A stretch of 64,000 nt of DNA, taken from assembly GCA_963838795.1 (NCBI GenBank), contig CAWISL010000010.1, positions 372,001-436,000 of the forward strand, given 5' to 3'. The notes beneath the pieces are model-generated. The model was not told the DNA's origin. It saw only the letters and a list, made by a program, of their open reading frames with translations, and made no database searches. Below are positions 43,017 to 49,680 of the stretch, piece by piece. The stretch is from JAIBJN01 sp963838795 (lineage in GTDB: Bacteria > Actinomycetota > Thermoleophilia > Gaiellales > Gaiellaceae). Made by a program: the position numbers and the translations under genes. Every line of letters begins with the position of its first letter. Positions within the stretch are counted from its first letter, which is position 1.

Positions 43017-43517
43017 ATGCAGCAGGTTCTCGTCCTGAACGCGAGCTTCGAGCCCCTCAACGTGTGCACGGTGCGGCGAGCGCACGTGCTCGTCTTCAAG
43101 GGCAAGGCGGAGGTGCTCGAGGACCTGGGCCAGCGCCTGCACTCGGCCTCCGACACGTATCCCTGGCCGCACGTGATCCGGCTCCTGGCCTACGTTCGCG
43201 TTCCACGCGCCGTGAAGCGGAAGATCTCGCGCCGGGCGCTCTTCGCCCGGGACGGCCACCGGTGCGTCTACTGCGGCTCGGCCGGCCGGCTGACTCTTGA
43301 TCACGTGGTCCCGCGCTCCCGCGGCGGCGATTCGGTGTGGGAGAACGTCGTCACCTCCTGCGCCCCGTGCAACCTGCGCAAGGGCAACCGCCTCCCCGAG
43401 GAGCTGGAGATGCGCATGCTGGTGAAGCCGCGTGTGCCCACGCCGGCCCTCTTCGTCACGCTCTCGTCGCCGCGCATCCCCGAGGGCTGGCAGCCGTACC
43501 TCGCGGCCTTCGCATAG
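43017..43517 (+). CDS. HNH endonuclease
   Basis: 166 residues. Start MQQVLVLNASFEPLNVC, HNH core with CVYCG, LDHVVPRSRGG and CAPCNLRKGN: two Cys pairs bind structural zinc and DHV supplies the catalytic His. This is a common chromosomal family in actinobacteria, not tied to phage or introns here. Biological role unknown. Confidence 0.92.
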   Translation: MQQVLVLNASFEPLNVCTVRRAHVLVFKGKAEVLEDLGQRLHSASDTYPWPHVIRLLAYVRVPRAVKRKISRRALFARDGHRCVYCGSAGRLTLDHVVPRSRGGDSVWENVVTSCAPCNLRKGNRLPEELEMRMLVKPRVPTPALFVTLSSPRIPEGWQPYLAAFA

Positions 43518-43565
43518 GGCGAGGCCGGCGGGCCCGACACAGTCTCGACTCACACTCCTCCCCAG

Positions 43566-43601
43566 CGGCCAGCCCTGGGGTCAGACCCCAGGGCGTGGCC
43601 G
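43566..43601. repeat. Long palindrome between convergent genes
   Basis: Outer stem CGGCCA (43566-43571) with TGGCCG (43596-43601), inner perfect 9-bp stem CCCTGGGGT (43573-43581) with ACCCCAGGG (43585-43593), loop CAG. No T-run on either strand. It could be a bidirectional transcription barrier or one copy of a dispersed REP-like palindrome; only one copy is seen here. Confidence 0.6.
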
Positions 43602-43613
43602 CGAGGGACAGGG

Positions 43614-45056
43614 CTACGCGTCGTAGTAGAGGGCGAACTCGGCGGGGTGCGGCCTGAGGGCGACGACGTCGACCTCCTGCTCCCGCTTGTAGTCGATCCA
43701 CGTCCGGATGAGCTCCTCACTGAAGACGCCGCCGGCCAGGAGGAACTCGTGGTCGCGCTCGAGCGCGTCGAGCGCCTCGGCGAGCGAGCCGGGAACCTGG
43801 GCGATGTCCGCGCGTCGCTCCTCGAAGAGGTCGAAGTCCGCCGGCTCGCCGGGATCGAGATCCTTCTGGACGCCGTCGATGCCCGCGAGCAACATCGCCG
43901 CGAAGGCGAGGTACGGATTGGCGGTTGCGTCCGGGCACCGGAACTCGATGCGCTTGGCCGTCGCCGAGTCCGAGTACATGGGGATGCGGATCGCCGCCGA
44001 CCGGTTTCGCTGCGAGTACACGAGGTTTACCGGGGCCTCGTAGCCCGGCACGAGCCGGCGGAACGAGTTGGTCGTCGGCGCGCAGAGCGCCAGCAGCGCG
44101 GGCGTGTGCATGAGGATGCCGCCCAGGTAGCACCGCGCGAGCTGCGAGAGGCCGGCGTAGCCCGACTTGTCGGAGAAGAGGGGCGTGCCCTCCTTCCAGA
44201 GCGACTGGTGGGTGTGCATGCCCGAGCCGTTGTCGCCGAAGATCGGCTTGGGCATGAAAGTCGCGCTCTTCCCGGCCGCCCTGGCGACGTTGCGGACCAC
44301 GTACTTGTAGCTCATGACCTGGTCCGCCATGCGCGTGAGCGGCTGGTAGCGGAGGTCGACCTCGCACTGGCCGGCCGTGGCGACCTCGTGATGGTGGAAC
44401 TCGCAGGGGATCCCGAGCCGTTCGAGTGTCAGCACGATCTCGGAGCGCAGGTCGTGCAGGGTGTCGTGTGGCGCCGGCGGGAAGTAGCCGCCCTTCTCGC
44501 GCACCGTGTAGCCGAGGCCCGGGACCGAGGAGTTCCAGTGGCCCTCGGCCGAATCGACGGCGTAGTGCGAGCGGTGCGGCGAGAGCTCGTAGGAGACCTC
44601 GTCGAAGACGAAGAACTCGCACTCGGGCCCGAAGTTGGCCGTGTCGGCGATCCCGGTCTGGGCGAGATACGCCTCGGCGCGGCGGGCGATCCGGCGTGGA
44701 TCGCGCCCGTACGCCTCCCCGGTCGTCGGGTCGGCGACCTCGCAGACGAGGGAGAGCGTCGGCGCGGCCGTGAAGGGATCGAGCACGGCCGTGGCGGGAT
44801 CCGGCAGGAGCAGGAGGTCGCTCTCGTCGATGCCCTGCCAGCCGCGGATCGACGACCCATCGAACCCCAGCCCGTCCGTGAACGCTGACGTCCCGAACGC
44901 CCCGATCGGCAGCGTCATGTGCTGCCAGCTCCCGAACAGGTCGCAGAACTTGAGGTCGACCAGCTGGGCCTTCTGCTCGGACGCCCACGCTACCGCTTCC
45001 TCAGCCTGCGGATGAGTGCCGTTCGCCAGGTATGCCTTCGCCTCGATCTCGTGCAT
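43614..45056 (-). CDS. glnA: Glutamine synthetase type I, beta-like, adenylylation Tyr replaced by Phe
   Basis: 480 residues. Catalytic blocks: GLGFDGSSIRGWQGIDESDL, GPECEFFVFD, CEVDLRYQPLT, the ATP-binding FMPKPIFGDNGSGMHTHQSL, NRSAAIRIP and RIEFRCPDATANPYLA. Makes glutamine from glutamate and ammonia. In GSI-beta enzymes an NLYDLP-type Tyr is adenylylated by GlnE; here the aligned stretch reads DFDLFEE with Phe at about residue 411, so that control is probably lost. Strong ribosome site AAGGAGG. A terminator lies in its own leader (45078-45113). Confidence 0.94.
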   Translation of the reverse strand: MHEIEAKAYLANGTHPQAEEAVAWASEQKAQLVDLKFCDLFGSWQHMTLPIGAFGTSAFTDGLGFDGSSIRGWQGIDESDLLLLPDPATAVLDPFTAAPTLSLVCEVADPTTGEAYGRDPRRIARRAEAYLAQTGIADTANFGPECEFFVFDEVSYELSPHRSHYAVDSAEGHWNSSVPGLGYTVREKGGYFPPAPHDTLHDLRSEIVLTLERLGIPCEFHHHEVATAGQCEVDLRYQPLTRMADQVMSYKYVVRNVARAAGKSATFMPKPIFGDNGSGMHTHQSLWKEGTPLFSDKSGYAGLSQLARCYLGGILMHTPALLALCAPTTNSFRRLVPGYEAPVNLVYSQRNRSAAIRIPMYSDSATAKRIEFRCPDATANPYLAFAAMLLAGIDGVQKDLDPGEPADFDLFEERRADIAQVPGSLAEALDALERDHEFLLAGGVFSEELIRTWIDYKREQEVDVVALRPHPAEFALYYDA

Positions 45057-45150
45057 TCGTTCCTCCTTCGGTCCACGAAAAAAGCCCCAGCGGTCGAATC
45101 GACCTCTGAGGCTGCATCGCCTGCTGCGGCGCGCCGCCGTCGGCGCCTCG
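45057..45150 (-). promoter_or_regulatory. Attenuator leader of glutamine synthetase 1
   Basis: Read on the minus strand: hairpin P1 (45146-45131) GCGCC-GACGGC-GGCGC, 8-nt linker, hairpin P2 (45122-45109) AGGC-GATGCA-GCCT, whose 3' arm is the start of the terminator 5' arm (45113-45106). P2 and the terminator therefore exclude each other. Two hexaloop hairpins with the second overlapping a terminator is the layout of ANTAR-protein antitermination sites. The loops share G-A-x-G but do not match the reported A1/G4 rule, so the ligand is uncertain. Confidence 0.6.
45078..45113 (-). terminator. Intrinsic terminator in the glnA leader
   Basis: Minus strand: AGCCTCAG (45113-45106) pairs with CTGGGGCT (45090-45083), inner GGTCG/CGACC stem, one A-G mismatch, followed by six T (45083-45078 region). 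It sits 20 nt before the glnA start codon, so it must be read through for expression: an attenuator. Confidence 0.85.
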
Positions 45151-45157
45151 CTCTCTC

Positions 45158-45187
45158 ACCATAGCGGGGAACCTGGACGGACATCAA
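45158..45187 (-). promoter_or_regulatory. Promoter of glutamine synthetase 1
   Basis: Minus strand TTGATG (45187-45182), 18-bp spacer, TATGGT (45163-45158). Predicted transcription start near 45150, giving a leader of about 94 nt that holds both hairpins and the terminator. Confidence 0.55.
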
Positions 45188-45314
45188 GGTCGGAGGTATC
45201 CTCGTCCACGGATGCACACCGAGCGAGTCTGAGACACCAGGTGCCGCGGCCCCCCTGCTAGGGGCGCCGACCTTTCGCCCTGCCGTTCCACTCGACTCGT
45301 GAAGGAGCTTGTGC

Positions 45315-46106
45315 ATGACCGCAGTCCACGTCTCCGATCTTCGTAAGGAATTCCTCCGCCGCAACGGGCACCGCGTCCGCCGCGAACGCGTGCCCGCACT
45401 CCGAGATGTCTCGTTCACGATGGAGCGGGGCGAGTGCGTGGCGATCCTGGGTCAGAACGGCTCCGGGAAGTCCACGCTGGTGAGGCTCCTCTCGACGCTG
45501 TTGCTCGCCGACGGGGGAAGCGCCAGCATCTTCGGGCACGACATCGGGCGGGAGGCGCGCGCGGTGCGCCGGCTCATCAACCGCGTCTCGGTCGAGGCCT
45601 CCTTCTTCAAGAAGATGTCGTCGGCGGAGAACCTCGCCTACTCCGCGCGCTTCTACGGGATGACGCCGGCTCAGACGGGCCCTCGCATTCCCGAGATCCT
45701 CGAGCGAGTCGGCTTCCCGGTCGACCGGCGGGGCGAGCCGATGGAGAACCTCTCGCGGGGCATGCAGCAGAAGGTTGCGCTCGCGCGCGCCCTGCTCACG
45801 TCGCCGGTCCTGCTTCTGCTCGACGAGCCGACGACCGGGCTCGATCCGCGCTCGCGCCTCGAGGTGCGCGACTTCGTCCGCGAGCTGAGGGATACGCACG
45901 ACGCAACAGTTCTCCTGTGCACCCACGACCTCGGCGAGGCCGAGGCGCTCGCCGCCCGCATCGGCATCCTCGACCGCGGGAGGCTCGTCTGCCTCGCGTC
46001 GCCGGAGGAGCTCGAGCGGGGGTACGGGGTGGAGACGCTCGAAGAGGTGTTCTTCGCTGCCACGGGCCGAGCGCTCGAGGACGACGAGGGAGGGGGCGAG
46101 GACTGA
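45315..46106 (+). CDS. ABC transporter ATP-binding protein (ABC-2 exporter)
   Basis: 263 residues. Walker A GQNGSGKST, Q-loop region, NLSRGMQQKVALARALL signature and LLLLDEPTTGLDPRSR Walker B. It belongs to the DrrA/NodI-like group that partners ABC-2 permeases. AGGAG 9 nt before ATG 45315. Coupled to the permease by TGATG. It lies between two glutamine synthetase genes, divergent from the first. Confidence 0.93.
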   Translation: MTAVHVSDLRKEFLRRNGHRVRRERVPALRDVSFTMERGECVAILGQNGSGKSTLVRLLSTLLLADGGSASIFGHDIGREARAVRRLINRVSVEASFFKKMSSAENLAYSARFYGMTPAQTGPRIPEILERVGFPVDRRGEPMENLSRGMQQKVALARALLTSPVLLLLDEPTTGLDPRSRLEVRDFVRELRDTHDATVLLCTHDLGEAEALAARIGILDRGRLVCLASPEELERGYGVETLEEVFFAATGRALEDDEGGGED

Positions 46107-46939
46107 TGAGAGGCGCGGCGCAGGCACTCCGAGCCGAGCTCGTCGGCCTCGCCGGCGTGGTCGAGCGGAACGCCTACCTGGTGCGGCGCTACCTCTGGTG
46201 GGAGGTCGCGTTCTTCCTGTGGACGGTGGCGAACACGCTCACGATCGTCTTCATCGCCGAGGGAATCGAGGCGACGGGCGGTCGAATCGACGTCGAGCAG
46301 ACGACGACCGTCCTGCTCATCGGCGCCGTCATCTGGGCCTACCTCGGGATGATCTTCGAGATCCTCACGGAGACGGTGGCGTGGGAGCGGTGGGAGGGCA
46401 CGATCGAATACACGTTCATGGCCCCACTCTCGCGTGCGGTCCATCTGACGGGCATGGGCCTCTTCGCAATCGTCTACGGCCTCTTCCAGTCGGTGCTCCT
46501 CTTCACCGTGGTCGCCTCCTTCTTCGACCTCTCGATGCCGGAGGCGAACTTCGCTGCGGCGCTCGTCGTCCTCGCGGTCGCGTCGGTCTCGTTCGTCGGG
46601 ATCGGGATGATGACCTCAGTTCTTCCGCTGATCTCACCCGAGAAGGGAACGCAGCTCGGCTTCATCGCCCAGGGGCTCCTCCTGGTCGTCTCCGGCGTCT
46701 ACTACCCGGTCAGCGTGCTTCCCGAGTGGATGCAGTGGCTCGCCACGATCTCGCCGGCCACGTACGCGCTCGAGGGAACGCGGGATGCGATCCTCGAGGG
46801 CGCCGGCCTCGACGAGCTCCGAGACGAGCTGTGGCCGCTGCTCGTCATCGGGTTCGTCTCGATCCCGCTCGGCCTCCAGGTCTTTCGCCTCGGCGAGCGG
46901 CACGCAAAGCGGCACGGCAAGTTGAAGCGGTCGGGGTGA
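46106..46939 (+). CDS. ABC-2 type transporter permease
   Basis: 277 residues with six predicted membrane helices, including VAFFLWTVANTLTIVFIAEG and LLVVSGVYYPVSVLP, the latter the typical ABC-2 motif region. ATG overlaps the ATPase stop. Exports lipid, polysaccharide or drug; substrate unknown. Followed by the second glutamine synthetase after 104 bp. Confidence 0.9.
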   Translation: MRGAAQALRAELVGLAGVVERNAYLVRRYLWWEVAFFLWTVANTLTIVFIAEGIEATGGRIDVEQTTTVLLIGAVIWAYLGMIFEILTETVAWERWEGTIEYTFMAPLSRAVHLTGMGLFAIVYGLFQSVLLFTVVASFFDLSMPEANFAAALVVLAVASVSFVGIGMMTSVLPLISPEKGTQLGFIAQGLLLVVSGVYYPVSVLPEWMQWLATISPATYALEGTRDAILEGAGLDELRDELWPLLVIGFVSIPLGLQVFRLGERHAKRHGKLKRSG

Positions 46940-46956
46940 CCGAGGCGTGTTCCCCG

Positions 46957-46962
46957 TATAGA
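46957..46962 (+). promoter_or_regulatory. Candidate -10 element of glutamine synthetase 2
   Basis: TATAGA, with TGACC-like sequence about 16 bp upstream as a poor -35. Predicted start near 46969, leaving a leader of about 75 nt. Confidence 0.45.
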
Positions 46963-46968
46963 CTGAGG

Positions 46969-47043
46969 TGGTCATTTGAGGCGACGAGGCCTCGGGCCGA
47001 CGGCGGCCCGGGGCTGTTTGCGTTTAAAGAGGAGGTTGCGGAC
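46969..47043 (+). promoter_or_regulatory. Attenuator-like leader of glutamine synthetase 2
   Basis: Hairpin GAGGC-GACGAG-GCCTC (46978-46993) shares its 3' arm with the terminator stem that begins at 46989, so only one can form. This repeats the P2/terminator overlap seen before glnA 1: core AGGC-GA(C/T)G-N2-GCCT in both. A first hairpin is not clear here; GACT-GAGGT-GGTC (46961-46973) overlaps the promoter end. The ribosome site AGAGGAGG lies just after the terminator. Confidence 0.5.
46989..47025 (+). terminator. Terminator-like hairpin in the leader of glutamine synthetase 2
   Basis: Ten-base-pair stem (46989-46998 with 47005-47014, one G-U pair), loop GACGGC, followed by TGTTTGCGTTT. The loop is identical to that of hairpin P1 in the other glutamine synthetase leader. 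The T-tract is interrupted, so termination may be partial. Confidence 0.65.
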
Positions 47044-48399
47044 ATGGCGCAGGTCGAGACCGGCAGGGCGAAGAGCGACCCGGCCGCGCGCAAGGACGTG
47101 CTCAAGCGAGTCAAGGATGAACAGGTCGAGTTCGTCCATCTCTGGTTCACGGACATCGAGGGCCACCTGAAGAGCTTCGCGGTCACTCTGCCCGAGCTGG
47201 AGGGGGCGCTGGACGACGGGATGGGCTTCGACGGCTCGTCGATCACGGGCTTCAACGCGATCGAGGAGTCCGACATGGTCGCCATCCCCGATCCGACGAC
47301 GTTCCAGCTGATGCCCGAAGGCGGCTACACGGTCGGCCGCATGATCTGCGACGTCGTCACCCCGGACGGGGAGCCGTACATGGGCGATCCGCGCCATGTC
47401 ATGCGACTCGCGCTCGAGCGCATGGAGAGCATGGGCTTCGACACGTTCAACGTCGGACCGGAGCTCGAGTACTTCCTCTTCAAGAGCGACGAGGGGACGG
47501 AGACGCTCGACGAGGGCGGCTACTTCGCCATGACGACGATGGACGCCGCCAGCGACCTGCGCCACGACACCGTCAAGGCGCTGGAGAAGATGGGCATCCC
47601 GATCGAGTACGTCCACCACGAGGTCGGCCCCTCCCAGCACGAGATCGACATGCAGTTCTCCGACGCACTCGCGATGGCCGACCACACGATCACCTACAGG
47701 CTCGTCGTCAAGGAGATCGCGAAGAAGGCGGGCTACCATGCGACGTTCATGCCGAAGCCGATCTTCGGCGAGAACGGCTCGGGGATGCACACGCACCAGT
47801 CCTTGTTCGCAGAGGGCAAGAACGCCTTCTTCGACGCGGACGACGAATGGAGTCTCTCCGAGGTGGGCAAGGGCTTCATCGCCGGGCAGCTGCGCCACGC
47901 GCGCGAGATCTCGGCCGTCTTCGCCCAGTGGGTCAACTCCTACAAGCGACTCGTGCCGGGCTACGAGGCGCCGGTCTACGCCGCCTGGTCGCGGCGCAAC
48001 CGCTCGGCGCTCATCCGCATCCCGCTCTACAAGCCCGGGAACGAGCAGGCGACGCGGGCGGAGATCCGCTGTCCCGACCCCGCCTGCAACCCGTACCTCA
48101 CTTTCGCGGCCCTGCTGCACGCCGGCCTCGAGGGGATCGAGCACCGGTACGAGCTGCCCCCGCCGATGGAGTCGAACCTCTACAAGTTGAGCGCCGAGGA
48201 GCGAAAGGCCCGCGGCATCGTCGCCCTGCCGGAGACTCTCGGGGAGGCGATCGACGAGTTGGCCGAATCCGACCTCGTTCGTCGGGCGCTCGGCGACCAC
48301 ATCTTCGACAACTACGTGAAGCTCAAGCGGCAGGAGTGGGACGAGTACCGCGTCCAGCTGACGCCCTGGGAGCTTGAGAAGTACCTCCCGGTCTTGTAG
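47044..48399 (+). CDS. glnA: Glutamine synthetase type I, alpha-like
   Basis: 451 residues. MGFDGSSITGFNAIEESDM, GPELEYFLFK, HEIDMQFSDALAMADH, ATP-binding FMPKPIFGENGSGMHTHQSL, NRSALIRIPLY and AEIRCPDPACNPYLTFA. The C-terminal PPMESNLYKLSAEERKARGI and length fit the GSI-alpha group, which is not controlled by adenylylation. ATG 47044 follows AGAGGAGG. Longer in-frame sequence upstream is the leader, not protein. Two GS I genes of different subtypes suggest different ammonia affinities or regulation (inference). Confidence 0.94.
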   Translation: MAQVETGRAKSDPAARKDVLKRVKDEQVEFVHLWFTDIEGHLKSFAVTLPELEGALDDGMGFDGSSITGFNAIEESDMVAIPDPTTFQLMPEGGYTVGRMICDVVTPDGEPYMGDPRHVMRLALERMESMGFDTFNVGPELEYFLFKSDEGTETLDEGGYFAMTTMDAASDLRHDTVKALEKMGIPIEYVHHEVGPSQHEIDMQFSDALAMADHTITYRLVVKEIAKKAGYHATFMPKPIFGENGSGMHTHQSLFAEGKNAFFDADDEWSLSEVGKGFIAGQLRHAREISAVFAQWVNSYKRLVPGYEAPVYAAWSRRNRSALIRIPLYKPGNEQATRAEIRCPDPACNPYLTFAALLHAGLEGIEHRYELPPPMESNLYKLSAEERKARGIVALPETLGEAIDELAESDLVRRALGDHIFDNYVKLKRQEWDEYRVQLTPWELEKYLPVL

Positions 48400-48436
48400 G
48401 CGGGAGCCTGGAGGCGTAAGATTGACAGCGGTGTCG

Positions 48437-48500
48437 CCGCTTCTCCTAGAAGCGGGGGACTGACTGACGGCCGACTGCGAGCTGCTTGCTGAGCAGCTCG
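48437..48500. repeat. Two hairpins after glutamine synthetase 2
   Basis: Stem 1: CCGCTTC (48437-48443) with GAAGCGG (48449-48455). Stem 2: CGAGCTGCT (48478-48486) with AGCAGCTCG (48492-48500). An alternative GCGG/CCGC stem (48428-48431, 48437-48440) competes with stem 1. Probably the 3' boundary between convergent genes. There is no T-run. Confidence 0.5.
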
Positions 48501-48514
48501 TGGTCGTTAAGGAG

Positions 48515-48865
48515 CTAGCCGCGAGGAACGACGCTCTCGACGGCCGCGGTCAACGCGAGCTCGAGCTCGGCGAGGGCGAACGGCTTCACGAGGTAGGCGA
48601 CCGGCCGTAGCCCGCGTGCCTGCCCGGAATCGGGATAGATGCTGGCGCAGACGACTGGAATCCCCTCCTGTCGGCGCAGCAGGGCTTCGGCCGCGGCCCG
48701 GGCGCCCGCGTCGGCGGGCTCGACGAGGACAACGTCCGCGCCGCCTGCCGGGAGGGTGTCGTCGGGCCGGCCGACCGGGAAGACCGGCTCGTGGCCGAGG
48801 CGCTCCACGACGTGCGCGAGCAGGTCGCGCACCTCGGTCTGAGGCTCGCAGACGAGGATCCGCAC
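48515..48865 (-). CDS. Atypical receiver-domain protein
   Basis: About 116 residues from GTG 48865. It reads as a CheY-like fold: VRILVCEPQTEVRDLLAHVV at strand 1, ADVVLVEPADAG at strand 3 and YLVKPFALAELELAL at the end with the conserved Lys-Pro. The acidic pocket DD is replaced by EPQ, and the phospho-Asp position reads Glu in VLVEP, so it is probably not phosphorylated normally. Start uncertain because upstream sequence overlaps the divergent regulator. May act as a constitutive or decoy receiver. Confidence 0.65.
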   Translation of the reverse strand: MRILVCEPQTEVRDLLAHVVERLGHEPVFPVGRPDDTLPAGGADVVLVEPADAGARAAAEALLRRQEGIPVVCASIYPDSGQARGLRPVAYLVKPFALAELELALTAAVESVVPRG

Positions 48866-48922
48866 TCTCTCAGCATCGGATTCGAGCGGGCGGATCGCGG
48901 CGGGATCTGGTATGGAAGCGGT

Positions 48923-49624
48923 ATGAAGGAGCCCCGGCGGGGACATGTCCTCGTGGTCGACGACGACCCCGACATCCGCGTACTGGTCAAGGAGCTGCTC
49001 GAGCGCCAGGGATACGGCGTCACGGAGGCGTCGAACGGCAAGGACGCTCTCAGGGCCCTCTACTCGACCTCGCCCGACGTCGTGCTTCTCGACGTCTCGA
49101 TGCCTGAGCTCGACGGCTGGCAGACGCTCGAGCGGATCCGCGACCTCTCCGACGTCCCCGTGGCGATGCTCACCGCCCGCGCCGCCGAGCTCGAGAAGGT
49201 GCGCGGGCTGAAGGCCGGGGCGGACGACTACATCACGAAGCCGTTCGGACGCCAGGAGCTGCTCGCCCGCGTCGAGGCGATGCTCCGTCGCGCGGGACCT
49301 CGCGAGGAGACGAAGCGGACCTACGCCGACTCGCTTCTCCAGGTCGACTTCGTGCAGCGGAGCGTCACGGTGAACGGTTCCTCGGTCGGGCTCACGCCGC
49401 TCGAGTTTCGCCTCCTGGCCGCGTTCGTCCGCCACCCCGGCCAGCTGCTCTCCCACGACCAGGTGCTCGAGCTGGTCTGGGGCGACTCGTTCTCGGCCTC
49501 GCGCGACCAGGTGAAGCTCTACGTCGGCTACCTGCGGCGCAAGCTCGAGGCCGCGGGCGCCGACGCGTCCGTGATCGAGACCGTGCGCGGGTTCGGCTAC
49601 CGCTACCGGCCGGGCGCTGCCTGA
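48923..49624 (+). CDS. OmpR/PhoB-family response regulator
   Basis: 233 residues. Receiver domain with VVDDDPDIRV, phospho-Asp in VVLLDVSMPELDG, and ITKPF lysine; C-terminal winged helix with LTPLEFRLLAAFVRHPGQLL and VIETVRGFGYRYRPG. ATG 48923 is chosen. Convergent with the multi-sensor histidine kinase at 49681, its likely partner by position (inference). Confidence 0.93.
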   Translation: MKEPRRGHVLVVDDDPDIRVLVKELLERQGYGVTEASNGKDALRALYSTSPDVVLLDVSMPELDGWQTLERIRDLSDVPVAMLTARAAELEKVRGLKAGADDYITKPFGRQELLARVEAMLRRAGPREETKRTYADSLLQVDFVQRSVTVNGSSVGLTPLEFRLLAAFVRHPGQLLSHDQVLELVWGDSFSASRDQVKLYVGYLRRKLEAAGADASVIETVRGFGYRYRPGAA

Positions 49625-49680
49625 GCGTTTCCGCCCCGCGTCAACCCTCGGCGGGAGCGGCTCGGCCCGGGTGCCTACGC

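Noticed and set aside
48422..48450. TTGACA promoter driving an RNA antisense to the receiver gene
   Set aside because: TTGACA is perfect but no acceptable -10 lies 16-18 bp away (CCTAGA), and the stretch is better explained as 3'-end hairpins.
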